Shown: in pieces, positions 17,631 through 26,941 of the stretch
How positions within the stretch are numbered: position 1 is the first letter of the stretch
Layout of the letters: each line of letters opens with the position of its first letter
Source: Paenibacillus aceris
Lineage (GTDB): Bacteria > Bacillota > Bacilli > Paenibacillales > NBRC-103111
Reading direction: 5' to 3'
NCBI RefSeq assembly: GCF_017874035.1
Contig: NZ_JAGGKV010000005.1
Location: forward strand, 310,001-374,000
DNA: 64,000 nt
Position numbers and translations under genes: made by a program
The notes under the pieces: model-generated
Told to the model about the DNA's origin: nothing
The model's input: the letters and a program-made list of their open reading frames with translations, nothing else
Databases searched by the model: none

Positions 17631-18452
17631 GTGAGAGATTTTACGAAAGAATTGCCCGATCATACAGAGAAATACATTGGGGAAAACGATTTGTTTCTGG
17701 AGATATTCGAGGGGAAGAACCACCTGAAATCAACTGAAAAAAGGCCCCCATTGATTTTTATACACGGTTCCTACACAGGAAGTTGGATGTGGAGCAAATA
17801 CATTCCTCACTTTATGAGTGCAGGGTGGAAATGCTATGTCATGAACTTGAGAAGTCACTACAAAAGCAGGCTGCTGGATATGACGAAGATCACTTTCGAT
17901 GATTATTTGGAGGATATTAAAGAGGTTATCGCTGAGTGTGGTGTTTCTCCGATTCTTATCGGATTTAGCATGGGGGGGATCTTGAGCCAGAAGTTGGCTG
18001 AAACCGCCGAGATCGCAGGGTTGGTGTTGATCGATTCAGTCATAAGCAAAGAGGTTTATGAAGTGGTACCCTATAAAGAATTAGCCCAGATGACAACAGG
18101 TCTAATATTGCCTGCCCCAGTCCGTGAAGAGCTTTCAAGCATAGATGAAACAGCAGATGACATTGAATTTCAAAAAAAGTATCTGACAATGGAGTCATCA
18201 AAGGCATTTAGCGCTTTTTCTTTTTCAATCGAAACAAAGGGGATATCCATAGACAGCAGTTCAATTTCTTGCCCGTGCTTGGTTATCAAAGCAGTAAACT
18301 GTGATGATGACGACCGTCGGGGTAGGGTGACAGCGGAGCACCTCCATGCTGCATATACAGGGCTTTGGAACACAACTCATACCGGTGTGCTCGTAGGGCA
18401 GAGATATGTGGAAGCAGTCGATACAATTATGGACTGGTTAAAAAGATTTTGA
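17631..18452 (+). CDS. Alpha/beta hydrolase
   Basis: A 273-residue cytoplasmic alpha/beta-fold hydrolase. It shows the oxyanion motif HGSYTGSW (residues 45-52) and the nucleophile elbow GFSMGG with Ser113; a C-terminal His near residue 252 (TTHTG) is the likely triad base. The start is GTG at 17631, 7 nt after GGAGG; an overlapping ATG at 17629 would hit TGA at once. The MarR operator lies just upstream, so expression is probably induced by the MarR ligand, perhaps an ester or aromatic compound that the enzyme degrades. The substrate is not predictable. Confidence 0.85.
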   Translation: MRDFTKELPDHTEKYIGENDLFLEIFEGKNHLKSTEKRPPLIFIHGSYTGSWMWSKYIPHFMSAGWKCYVMNLRSHYKSRLLDMTKITFDDYLEDIKEVIAECGVSPILIGFSMGGILSQKLAETAEIAGLVLIDSVISKEVYEVVPYKELAQMTTGLILPAPVREELSSIDETADDIEFQKKYLTMESSKAFSAFSFSIETKGISIDSSSISCPCLVIKAVNCDDDDRRGRVTAEHLHAAYTGLWNTTHTGVLVGQRYVEAVDTIMDWLKRF

Positions 18453-18528
18453 AACCGGCTGAAGGTTGTTCGGTAATCCTATGAGAACAAGCTTATGTCA
18501 TACTGGAAAGAATTTTGATGAAAACAAA

Positions 18529-18567
18529 AGGCTGCCGAATCGTTCGGAGGCCTCTTCCTTTTTATTT
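18529..18567 (+). terminator. Rho-independent terminator
   Basis: AGGCTGCCGAA and TTCGGAGGCCT form a hairpin with one mismatch around TCG, followed by CTTCCTTTTTATTT. It ends the marR-hydrolase unit. Confidence 0.78.
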
Positions 18568-18871
18568 ACAATATAATGGTGGCACCAAGGCTAAGGCTGC
18601 ATATGTCATTAGTCCAATGGGCTTATGAAGCCTGTATAACTTGAATTGTACCATTTGCCTATTTGTCTTTTATGTCGAATGTGAAACGACAAAAACCGAT
18701 CAATCAGAACGAGAAGGGCCTAATATCTACATGAACAAACTACGTGTTCGGGTAGAACCGTGGCCATCTGAGAGATTTCGATAGTTAACATGATATAGGT
18801 TATACAGACTATAACTTTGGGGTCTCGTGAAAGAGAAACAGTCGAAAAGTGAAGGAAAATATATCCAGAAA

Positions 18872-18905
18872 ATTTGTTGACAAATATTCCCTTCGGTCTT
18901 AGAAT
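18872..18905 (+). promoter_or_regulatory. ROK-regulator promoter and palindromic operator
   Basis: TTGACA (18877-18882), 17 bp, and TAGAAT (18900-18905) form a near-consensus promoter. The palindrome ATTTG-TTGA-CAAAT (18872-18885) covers the -35 box. This is a likely autoregulatory operator for the ROK repressor and probably controls the whole 18957-30993 cluster. Confidence 0.65.
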
Positions 18906-18956
18906 TTGTATCAAGACACTTTGTTAGTCATCTTTACTATCAAAGGGGGTGAAAAA

Positions 18957-20114
18957 GTGCTTGGACGCGGTCAAACTGGAAATACCAAGCTAGTTAAACA
19001 AATGAATCGACATCTGCTTATAAGTCGGCTCAGAGAATACAAGCGAGTTTCCCGGGCGGATCTGGCTAAACTTACTGAATTAAGTCGTCCGTGCGTTTCC
19101 TCTCTAGTGGATGAAATGATTCGAGAAGGCCTCATCAACGAGGTCGGCATCGGTGAATCCAAAGGAGGAAGAAAACCGATTTTACTTGAGTACAATTTTA
19201 GAGCTAAAGGTGTGATTGGCGCTGTATTTGAGGGTAGCACCCTCCATATGTCCATAGCGGATCTTAGCGGTGAACTGCTCTTCAATTATGGGACCCGTTT
19301 ATCTCAGCCGACCAACGGGGAGACGGCGATCCGGGCGCTGGAAGTAGGTGTGGATGCCCTTCTGAAGCAAAGCGGATTTGATAAAGACCGTCTTCTAGGG
19401 ATTGGGATCGGACTTCCGGGAATCACGCAACGCACGGACGGAACGATTAGTTATGCGCCAAGCACAGGTTGGATGGGGCTGCCTGTTCAGCAAGAAATGG
19501 AAGAAAGATTGAACATTCCGGTATTTATCGATAATGATGTTAATTTAATGACGATTGGTGAGTTTCATCAGGGGATTGGCTTTGGTGTTCGTAATCAAGT
19601 TCATATGTATGTAGGTACAGGAATCGGTGCAGGAATTATTATTGACGGTCAATTTTATCGAGGCTTTCGTGAAGCTGCTGGCGAGATCGGCTATATGATG
19701 ATTGGGCCTGTCGGACGAACCCGACGCGGTGAATATGGCGTATTCGAAAGAAATTATTCGGTTTCTGGCATCATCGAAAAAGCAAGGCTGATTCTGACAG
19801 GCTGGAACGAAGATACGAGTGTAATCACCGAACTTATGAGGCAATCGGAGGCCGGAAATCGTAAAGCGGAGCAGTTTTTGGAAGACATTTACGTTCACTG
19901 GGCACATGGCATGGTCAATATGATTAGTGTGCTGGATCCAGAGCTATTAATCATTAACGGAGAAATGGTCAACATCGGCGAACAGGGGATAAAGAAGTTA
20001 AATGGGCTTCTAGCTGAATGGGTTCCCTTCGTGCCACCTGTCAAAGTTGCAGCTTTAGGTATTAAAGCAGGAATTATTGGAGCAATTCAAATTGTCTTGG
20101 AAGCCCTTTCATAA
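18957..20114 (+). CDS. ROK-family transcriptional regulator (NagC/XylR type)
   Basis: A 385-residue repressor. The GTG at 18957 follows AAAGGGGGTG, so the earlier in-frame TTG at 18906 inside the -10 box is rejected. An N-terminal winged helix (about residues 12-75) contains RADLAKLTELSRPCVSSLVDEM. The ROK sugar-kinase-like domain follows, with GIGLPG, DNDVN and the ATP/sugar motif GTGIGAGIIIDG. The usual ROK zinc motif with three Cys (GxCGCxGCxE) is absent: the equivalent stretch reads VGRTRRGEYGVFE. An effector sugar or phosphosugar probably relieves repression of the downstream importer and catabolic genes. Confidence 0.88.
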   Translation: MLGRGQTGNTKLVKQMNRHLLISRLREYKRVSRADLAKLTELSRPCVSSLVDEMIREGLINEVGIGESKGGRKPILLEYNFRAKGVIGAVFEGSTLHMSIADLSGELLFNYGTRLSQPTNGETAIRALEVGVDALLKQSGFDKDRLLGIGIGLPGITQRTDGTISYAPSTGWMGLPVQQEMEERLNIPVFIDNDVNLMTIGEFHQGIGFGVRNQVHMYVGTGIGAGIIIDGQFYRGFREAAGEIGYMMIGPVGRTRRGEYGVFERNYSVSGIIEKARLILTGWNEDTSVITELMRQSEAGNRKAEQFLEDIYVHWAHGMVNMISVLDPELLIINGEMVNIGEQGIKKLNGLLAEWVPFVPPVKVAALGIKAGIIGAIQIVLEALS

Positions 20115-20162
20115 ACATACATAACGGATCACCAAAAATAATTTAGTGGAGGAATTTAAACA

Positions 20163-21293
20163 ATGAGAATGATAAAGGGGAACGTATCGAAATGGGTTAC
20201 CGGCATGCTTCTTTGCACCGTTATGACAGCGGTTACAGCGTGTGGGAGCGCGACTCCTAGCGGTGGGCAAGCAGCCAAACAGACAGATAAACCGGCAGAA
20301 TCAGTTAAACCTGCAGAAGCTCCGAAGTCCACAGAAAAGCAAAAGCTCGTTATTTACACGGCTAGAGATAAAAACGTTGTGGATGAGATAATTCCAAAGT
20401 TTAAAGAGAAAAATCCAAATGTTGATGTTGAAGTGCTTACCATGGGCGCTCAGCAAATCATGGAACGTGTCCGTGGAGAGAAGGCTAATCCGCAAGCGGA
20501 TTTCTGGTGGGGTGGAACCCAGTCCTCACTCATGACAGCGGCAGATGAAGGACTCCTCGAAAGCTTCAAACCTAGCTTCGGCGACAGCATACCAGCGCTC
20601 TATAAGGATGCGAAGGACCGCTGGTACGGCGAAATGCTGCTTCCTGAAGTTATTATGTATAACTCTAAAGCGCTGAAAAAGGAAGATGCTCCTCAGGATT
20701 GGGATGACCTGCTTGATGCTAAATACAAAGGAAAGATCATCATTCGCGGTGTTCTCGCTTCCGGTACGATGAGAACAATTTACTCAGCAATGGTGTTTAA
20801 AGAAGGTGGAGCTACAGATCCGAAGAAAGGCTATGACTGGCTGAAAAAGCTGGATGCGAATACGAAAGAATATGCACAGGATCCTACAAACTTATATTTG
20901 AAGCTGGCGCGTGAAGAAGGAACTCTGTCTCTTTGGAACATGCAGGATATCATGATTCAGAAGGAATTGCAGAAACAGCCATTTGACTTTATTTATCCGA
21001 AAAGCGGTGCGCCGATTCTGGTAGACGGTGTAGGTATTGTTAAAGGTGCAAAAAACATGGACGCAGCCAAGAAGTTTTATGAATTCCTATTTGACTCCAA
21101 GTTGCGAGTGGAATTAGCCGAGAAACTATTCCAAATTCCTACCAGAACGGATATCAGCAAAGATACGCTTCCAGCTTGGTTGAAGGGTGTTGAATTGAAG
21201 CCTATGCAGTTGGATTGGACAGTTATGGCTAACAAGGAAAAAGACTGGATGCAGTACTGGGACGAAAACATCAGAGGTAAAGGCGGCAAATAA
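20163..21293 (+). CDS. ABC substrate-binding lipoprotein, FbpA/AfuA-like
   Basis: A 376-residue lipoprotein with GTGGAGGAA upstream and a lipobox VTAC at Cys27, followed by a Lys/Pro/Glu-rich linker. The mature part starts KLVIYTARDKNVVDEIIPKF, typical of the iron(III)/phosphonate/sugar-phosphate binding family (SBP_bac type), and includes ADFWWGGTQSSL. It lacks the paired Tyr signature expected of classical ferric binders, as far as I can judge. The neighbouring genes are carbohydrate- and amino-sugar-like, so a charged organic molecule is a better guess than iron. The gap to the ROK gene is 48 bp. Confidence 0.85.
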   Translation: MRMIKGNVSKWVTGMLLCTVMTAVTACGSATPSGGQAAKQTDKPAESVKPAEAPKSTEKQKLVIYTARDKNVVDEIIPKFKEKNPNVDVEVLTMGAQQIMERVRGEKANPQADFWWGGTQSSLMTAADEGLLESFKPSFGDSIPALYKDAKDRWYGEMLLPEVIMYNSKALKKEDAPQDWDDLLDAKYKGKIIIRGVLASGTMRTIYSAMVFKEGGATDPKKGYDWLKKLDANTKEYAQDPTNLYLKLAREEGTLSLWNMQDIMIQKELQKQPFDFIYPKSGAPILVDGVGIVKGAKNMDAAKKFYEFLFDSKLRVELAEKLFQIPTRTDISKDTLPAWLKGVELKPMQLDWTVMANKEKDWMQYWDENIRGKGGK

Positions 21294-21304
21294 ATCAGAT
21301 TTGA

Positions 21305-21326
21305 TGGCGGAGGATACCCTCCGCCA
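21305..21326 (+). other. Intra-operon hairpin
   Basis: TGGCGGAGG (21305-21313) pairs perfectly with CCTCCGCCA (21318-21326) around ATAC, with no T-run after it. Hairpins between binding-protein and ATPase genes often protect the upstream mRNA, giving excess binding protein. Confidence 0.75.
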
Positions 21327-21352
21327 CGATTACAACAAGGGAGGTAGCCCGC

Positions 21353-22435
21353 TTGATTGATGTGGCTTTGGAACAGGTAAGCAAAGAGTTCGGCAAAGTG
21401 AAAGGTGTCCAAAATGTAGATATCAGAATTAAACCAGGAGAATTTTTCACTTTTCTTGGTCCGAGCGGATGCGGGAAAACAACGACGCTTCGGATGATCG
21501 CCGGATTCTATTATCCGAGCGCCGGACGCATTGTCTTCGGGCATGAAGATGTTACGATCCTGCCTCCGAATAAACGTAATACAGGGATGGTATTTCAAAA
21601 CTATGCGCTTTTTCCGCATTTGACCGTATTTGAAAATGTAGCGTTCGGCCTGGAGGTTAGAAAAAAGTCTAAAGCGGAAATCACCGAGAAGGTAGAGCGA
21701 GCATTAGGACAGGTACATCTGGGTGATTTCGGACATAGACGAATTGACCAATTGTCAGGCGGACAGCAGCAGCGTGTTGCTCTAGCAAGAGCCCTCGTGA
21801 TTGAACCCAAAATATTACTATTGGATGAACCCTTGTCCAACCTAGACGCTAAGCTTAGAGAAGAAACACGTTTAGAGATCAAGCGTCTGCAGATTGAGCT
21901 TGGAATAACTACGATCTACGTGACTCATGATCAAGCGGAAGCGATGTCGATGTCAGACCGCATTATGGTCATGCACGGCGGTGTCGTCCAGCAAATCGGG
22001 ACACCCGAGGAAGTATATCACCGCCCGGTTAATCGGTTCGTAGCTTCGTTCATCGGTGAGTCGAATTTGTGGGAAGGCGTTATTGAAGAGATCCGTGGGG
22101 AGGAAGTCAAAATCCGAGTGGCCCCTAGCCTCGTGCTAACGGCTTTAGCCCGTAATTGTTCACCGAACACAACATTGACAGTTGGGACAAAAATGACTGT
22201 TTCTATACGTCCTGAGTCAGTTCGTGAAGCACTGCCGGAGGAGCAGCTTCGAACGAATGCGGTGGTCGGTAAGGTGATGATTTCAGAATTTACGGGCATC
22301 AGCGTCAATTATTTGCTTCAGGTGCAGGCGCTTTCGCTGAAAGCCATGTTTGTCAATCACAAAACACAGGTCCAGCAGCGTGGGGACGAGTTGTATATAT
22401 ATATTCCCAAAGAAAGCGTATACCTGCTGGGGTAG
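21353..22435 (+). CDS. ABC transporter ATPase, FbpC/PotA-like
   Basis: A 360-residue ATPase of the importer. The start is TTG at 21353, 8 nt after AGGGAGG. Walker A GPSGCGKTT is at residues 36-44, the signature LSGGQQQR near 135, Walker B ILLLDEP near 158, and the H-loop in VTHDQAEAMS near 190. The C-terminal TOBE domain (from about residue 280) is typical of PotA/FbpC/CysA. It powers the two-domain permease encoded 15 bp downstream. Confidence 0.93.
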   Translation: MIDVALEQVSKEFGKVKGVQNVDIRIKPGEFFTFLGPSGCGKTTTLRMIAGFYYPSAGRIVFGHEDVTILPPNKRNTGMVFQNYALFPHLTVFENVAFGLEVRKKSKAEITEKVERALGQVHLGDFGHRRIDQLSGGQQQRVALARALVIEPKILLLDEPLSNLDAKLREETRLEIKRLQIELGITTIYVTHDQAEAMSMSDRIMVMHGGVVQQIGTPEEVYHRPVNRFVASFIGESNLWEGVIEEIRGEEVKIRVAPSLVLTALARNCSPNTTLTVGTKMTVSIRPESVREALPEEQLRTNAVVGKVMISEFTGISVNYLLQVQALSLKAMFVNHKTQVQQRGDELYIYIPKESVYLLG

Positions 22436-22450
22436 ACGAGGGATCCGATA

Positions 22451-24181
22451 ATGAAATCTGAAATGCAATCCTATACACAGCCTGTCACTCGTAAACGTTC
22501 GATCGTACATTCACCTAATTTCGTTTATGTACTAGTAGCACCGCTGTTTCTTGTATTACTGGCTTACGTGCTATTTCCCTTATGTCAGACCTTTCTACAA
22601 AGTGCCGTAGTGGATGGGCAGTTTTCGATGAAAAGCTACGCCAAGTTCTTTAGCTTGGAGCATACTGCAAACCTGGAAGCCCTATGGACCAGCATTTATT
22701 TATCGGTTCTTAGTGTGATAACGTGCGCACTCGTCGGTATCACCATGGCTTTCTTGCTTGAGCGCTATGAATTCCCAGGGCGGAAAATATTAGCCGTACT
22801 CGTTATGGTTCCAATGGCTTTGCCCCCGTTAATCGGTGTGCTGTCCTTTACGTTTTTATATAGCGAGAGCGGGATCATTCCCCGAGCCCTGAAACTTCTG
22901 CTTCACTTGGATCACGTCCCTTTTTCGCTTAAAGGGGTGTGGGGAGTGCTCGTTGTCCATACGTTTACCATGTATACGTATTTCTACATGACCGCTTCGT
23001 CCGCTATCAGAGGCTTGGATCCATCCCTGGAGGAAGCGGCATCCAGTCTTGGAGCCGGAAGATTATATATTTGGCGGCGAGTTATTATTCCGATGCTGAC
23101 ACCGGCCATTATCGCTTCATCTCTATTGGTTTTCATGGTTTCGATGGCCTCTTATACGGCACCTCTCATCTTTGGAATAGAACGGACTATGACGATGCAG
23201 ATTTACTTGTCGCGTACAAATGGCAATCTGGATATGGCTGCGACGCAATCGACAATTTTATCGTTCGTCTCCATTTTGTTTTTGATTTTAATGCGTTGGT
23301 ACCAAAGTCTTCGTAATTATCAAAATATGAGTAAAGGTGTCTCTGTGCACAGGACCGAGGTGAAAACGGTGTGGGGCCGATATTTGGCGATGCTGCTATC
23401 TTTCCTCGGTGTCATTGTCCTGCTTCTGCCGATTTTCGTGATCATTCTTATCTCTTTTTCCGCAGATGGGAAATGGACTACGCAAATTTTACCCCCGGAA
23501 TACACCTTTAAGCACTATGTGGAGCTTTTTACTGATAGCAAAACGTGGCGTCCGGTGGTTAACAGTTTCAAAATGAGCTCCATTGCCACATTAGGCAATG
23601 TCATATTTGGCGTAGCGGCTGCTTACGCGATGGTTCGTTTGAAATTCAAAGGAAAATCGTTAATGGACATTTTTATTATGCTTCCCTGGGCGCTGCCAGG
23701 TACAGTTGTAGGTATTAATCTGATAGCTGCATTCAGTACGCCGTCAATATTCAGCTTTAACCAAGTATTGGTAGGAACCTTCTGGATTTTGCCTATCGCC
23801 TATTTTGTTCGCCATTTACCTCTGGTTTTCCGCTCGACGTCCGCTACCTTGATACAAATGGACGCCTCCACGGAAGAGGCAGCACGAAATTTGGGTGCTA
23901 CCTGGTGGTACAGCTTCCGGCGCGTGGTTTTCCCGATGGCGCTTAGCGGCATACTAGCCGGGACACTGCTTGCGTTCGTGGATGGCATTGGCGAATTCGT
24001 AGCTTCAATTTTGCTTTTTAAAACAAGCACCGTTCCCATCTCGGTAGAAATATTTCAGAGAATGTACTCTTTCGAATTCGGCACAGCTTGTGCATATGGC
24101 GTTTTGCAGATCGTCCTGATTATCATTGTTCTCTTTATTTCGCGTAAGATTACAGGGGATAAAGCAGGTAGCGCATTCTGA
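22451..24181 (+). CDS. Double-domain ABC permease, FbpB-like
   Basis: A 576-residue permease carrying two fused BPD_transp_1 domains, about residues 60-285 and 340-565. Each has its own EAA docking loop: LEEAASSLGAGRLY near residue 195 and TEEAARNLGATWWY near residue 478. Such fusions characterise the FbpB/AfuB branch, as opposed to separate permeases of sugar CUT1 systems. A weak ribosome site (GAGGGATCC) precedes the ATG. With the lipoprotein and the ATPase it completes a three-gene importer. Confidence 0.92.
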   Translation: MKSEMQSYTQPVTRKRSIVHSPNFVYVLVAPLFLVLLAYVLFPLCQTFLQSAVVDGQFSMKSYAKFFSLEHTANLEALWTSIYLSVLSVITCALVGITMAFLLERYEFPGRKILAVLVMVPMALPPLIGVLSFTFLYSESGIIPRALKLLLHLDHVPFSLKGVWGVLVVHTFTMYTYFYMTASSAIRGLDPSLEEAASSLGAGRLYIWRRVIIPMLTPAIIASSLLVFMVSMASYTAPLIFGIERTMTMQIYLSRTNGNLDMAATQSTILSFVSILFLILMRWYQSLRNYQNMSKGVSVHRTEVKTVWGRYLAMLLSFLGVIVLLLPIFVIILISFSADGKWTTQILPPEYTFKHYVELFTDSKTWRPVVNSFKMSSIATLGNVIFGVAAAYAMVRLKFKGKSLMDIFIMLPWALPGTVVGINLIAAFSTPSIFSFNQVLVGTFWILPIAYFVRHLPLVFRSTSATLIQMDASTEEAARNLGATWWYSFRRVVFPMALSGILAGTLLAFVDGIGEFVASILLFKTSTVPISVEIFQRMYSFEFGTACAYGVLQIVLIIIVLFISRKITGDKAGSAF

Positions 24182-24317
24182 CGATCACTGATGATCTTTA
24201 AGCAGATTCGGTCATATCGTGGGAACACCTAGGAGTTCATAACCACGTCATGATATACAGCGGGAAATTGGCCATTTCTTGCCGTGTGAGATAGGAATGA
24301 TCAAAGGAGGAGTTCAA

Positions 24318-26855
24318 TTGAGTGGTAAGTCGAAATCAAGCCCCAAATTAGTATCGATGATGACGAGCGTTGCGATCGCAGGAAGTATGCTCTTACCTGC
24401 AATGGCAAGTCCTGCTTATGCAGAACGAGGCGTAGTAGATCTATGGAAATCGATCAAGCCGTTAGCGACGATTGCAAGTGCCATGAATACCGGTGCCCAT
24501 CCAGATGACGAGCACAGTGCTGTGCTTGCTTATCTTTCTCTTGGCAAAGGCGTCAATACTTTCAGTGTTATTGCAAACCGTGGCGAGGGCGGGCAAAATG
24601 AAATCGGAAGCGAGCTGGGGAATCCCCTGGGAATCATCAGAACGCGCGAACTGCAAGAAGCCTCTAAAATCACTAACGTAACACTAGGTATGCTTAGCGA
24701 AGAAATCAATGATCCGATTTTTGACTTTGGATTTTCTAAAAGTGTAGAAGAAACACTTCAGCATTGGGGAGAGTCCGTTGCGTACGAACGGTTGATACGT
24801 AAGATTCGTGAGGATCGTCCGGATGTAATCATTCCATCATTCCTTAATGAAGATTCAACGCATGGCCATCATAGAACGATTAACGTTCTTACTGTTCGGG
24901 CTTACAAGGATGCCGCTGACCCGAAAGTATTCCCTGAGCAGCTAAAGAAAGGTCTGCAGCCTTGGCAGGTTAAGAAGTTATATTTGCCAGCAGACGCCAA
25001 AAAATATAACGTCATGGTTCCAGTAGGCGATTATGACAACATCTATGGCGCCTCTTATGTGCAGTTGGGTGAGGAATCGCGCTTTATGCATAAGAGTCAA
25101 GGTATGGGTAGAGTCGTAGATGAAGGTCCCTCCGGTAATTACTATACGCTTGAATCGAGTACAGTAAAAACGAATGATAAGGAAGCAAGTTTCTTTGATG
25201 GCATTGCATTTACTTTTGCCGACCTGGCTAAAGAGGTTGAAACCAAAGGCAAAGATAATAAAGTAACGAAGGACTTACAGCAGCTGCAAAAAGACAGTGA
25301 AGAGGTTATTCAGGCGTATCCAAACTTCACGGAAGTTGCTCGGGAAGTTCACGAAATGAAAAAGGATGTCCAAAACGCCTTGGCAGATGTGAAGTCTTCT
25401 AGTCTTGATCAAGCCGTGAAGGATGATTTGTTCTATCGTTTGAACGTGAAAGACGCGCAATTGAACAAAGCTAGTATGGAAGCCACTTCGCTGGTTGTTA
25501 AAGTAAAACCAGACACGGGTGAGCTAGTAGCCGGGCAAACGACCAAAGTCGTAGTTTCTGCCTTCAACGGTGGCAATGTAAACCTTAAAAACATTCAGCT
25601 AAACTTGAATGTTCCACAAGGGTGGGAAACAAAGGCTGCAGGGCCGGTTACCTTCGATTCTATTGGCAAAAACCAAACAGTTTCCGTTACGTACAATGTG
25701 ACCGTACCTAAGGATGCTGCGGAGTTCAAGCCTTATGCGGCACCGAACCTAACGGCTGATGTTACATACAAGGCGTTTGATACATCAAGTACGGTTAGAG
25801 CAGTTCCGCAAAATGCGGTTGCAGTTCTTCCAGCGTATGCGATGTCTCTTAGCCCTAGTGCAACTGTATTTAATACATTGAAATCGGATGAGGCGATCCC
25901 GGTTAAGGTTACAGTACGTAATTATACGCCAGGCGCCTCCAAGGCATCTATTTCTTTGAATTTGCCGGAGGGCTGGACGGCCGAGCCGTCTGTAGAAGAG
26001 ATAAGTTTCGCTTCTAAAGGCGAAACCAAATCCGTATCCTTCACGGTCAAAGGCTCCTCCAAGGTGGCCACAGGTAAGTACTCGATTACGGCGGTAGCTA
26101 AGAATGAAGATGTTCAAAGCAATGAAGGCGTTCAAGTGATTTCCTATCCGCATATCGGTACAACGTATTTGGTTCAACCTGCCGAACTAAAAATTCAAGC
26201 GTTCGATTTGGCTGTTCCGCAAAACTTGAAAGTTGGATACGTGTCAAGCGGTTTTGACAACATTGATGAATATTTGCGTCAAGTAGGTGTTAATGTTGTG
26301 AAGCTGGATGATAAGGCAATCCAATTCGGCGATCTCTCTCAATACGACACGATTGTTCTTGGCATTCGTGCGTATGCTTTCCGTCCGGAGCTGATTCCGA
26401 GTAATCAACGTCTGTTAGATTATGTGAAGAACGGCGGGAACCTCGTGGTTCAATATCACAAGCCTGAAGATAAATGGAAGCCTGAGCTTGCGCCATATCC
26501 GATTAAGATTGGTGAGCCGCTTATTAAATGGCGGGTAACCGATGAGAATTCAAAGGTTACGATGCTGGCCCCGGATCATCCGATCTTCAATTACCCAAAT
26601 AAGATTACAAACGCAGATTGGGATTCGTGGATTCAGGACCGTTCCGCTTATAATCCTGCAGAATGGGGCAATGAGTACACGGAGCTGATTTCTAACGGAG
26701 ATCCTGGTGAACAAGAATTCACAGGTACTTTCTTATCAGCTCCTTACGGAAAAGGTGTTTACACATACAGCTCGCTGGTTTGGTATCGTGAAATTCCAAA
26801 TCTAGTTCCAGGCGCAATTCGTATGTTCGTTAATATGATTAGTCAAAAACAGTAA
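24318..26855 (+). CDS. Secreted PIG-L/LmbE deacetylase with NEW3 domains
   Basis: An 845-residue secreted protein. AAAGGAGGAG at 24304-24313 serves the TTG at 24318; the earlier in-frame TTG at 24279 is rejected. A Sec signal ends near ASPAYA (residues 30-35). The zinc-dependent PIG-L domain starts with AHPDDE (60-65), followed by NRGEGGQNEIG, typical of this subgroup, and the metal-binding THGHHR. A helical linker leads to two beta-sandwich NEW3-like domains (about residues 395-620) and a C-terminal domain resembling class I glutaminase-like folds. It probably removes an N-acyl group from an extracellular amino-sugar-containing molecule before uptake by the adjacent importer. Confidence 0.85.
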   Translation: MSGKSKSSPKLVSMMTSVAIAGSMLLPAMASPAYAERGVVDLWKSIKPLATIASAMNTGAHPDDEHSAVLAYLSLGKGVNTFSVIANRGEGGQNEIGSELGNPLGIIRTRELQEASKITNVTLGMLSEEINDPIFDFGFSKSVEETLQHWGESVAYERLIRKIREDRPDVIIPSFLNEDSTHGHHRTINVLTVRAYKDAADPKVFPEQLKKGLQPWQVKKLYLPADAKKYNVMVPVGDYDNIYGASYVQLGEESRFMHKSQGMGRVVDEGPSGNYYTLESSTVKTNDKEASFFDGIAFTFADLAKEVETKGKDNKVTKDLQQLQKDSEEVIQAYPNFTEVAREVHEMKKDVQNALADVKSSSLDQAVKDDLFYRLNVKDAQLNKASMEATSLVVKVKPDTGELVAGQTTKVVVSAFNGGNVNLKNIQLNLNVPQGWETKAAGPVTFDSIGKNQTVSVTYNVTVPKDAAEFKPYAAPNLTADVTYKAFDTSSTVRAVPQNAVAVLPAYAMSLSPSATVFNTLKSDEAIPVKVTVRNYTPGASKASISLNLPEGWTAEPSVEEISFASKGETKSVSFTVKGSSKVATGKYSITAVAKNEDVQSNEGVQVISYPHIGTTYLVQPAELKIQAFDLAVPQNLKVGYVSSGFDNIDEYLRQVGVNVVKLDDKAIQFGDLSQYDTIVLGIRAYAFRPELIPSNQRLLDYVKNGGNLVVQYHKPEDKWKPELAPYPIKIGEPLIKWRVTDENSKVTMLAPDHPIFNYPNKITNADWDSWIQDRSAYNPAEWGNEYTELISNGDPGEQEFTGTFLSAPYGKGVYTYSSLVWYREIPNLVPGAIRMFVNMISQKQ

Positions 26856-26876
26856 TATAGCAGTTAGCTAACCAAG

Positions 26877-26913
26877 TACATATGGAGGGCACGATCAGTG
26901 TTCTCCATATGTA
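26877..26913 (+). other. Intra-operon hairpin before the creatininase gene
   Basis: TACATATGGAG (26877-26887) and CTCCATATGTA (26903-26913) form a perfect 11-bp inverted repeat with a 15-nt loop. No T-run follows. It argues that translation of the next gene begins downstream of it rather than at the ATG at 26882 inside the left arm. Confidence 0.7.
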
Positions 26914-26941
26914 TCATGAATTCGGAGGTTGTTCAGGGGAT

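Larger units (their letters stand above)
18453..18956 (+). other. Intergenic region: terminator, then regulator promoter
   Basis: No convincing gene is present in these 504 bp. The left part holds the terminator at 18529-18567. The middle (about 18570-18870) is A/T-rich with no ORF carrying a ribosome site. The right end holds the promoter and operator at 18872-18905 for the ROK regulator. Confidence 0.6.

Noticed and set aside
21077..21619. 180-codon minus-strand ORF opposite the binding-protein and ATPase genes
   Set aside because: Spans two real genes and their intergenic hairpin; no initiation signals.
20163..24181. Annotation of the FbpABC-like importer as a ferric-iron system
   Set aside because: The family also carries phosphonates, sugar phosphates and other anions, and all neighbours are amino-sugar-type enzymes; no Fur-like box was noticed. 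The substrate is left open.
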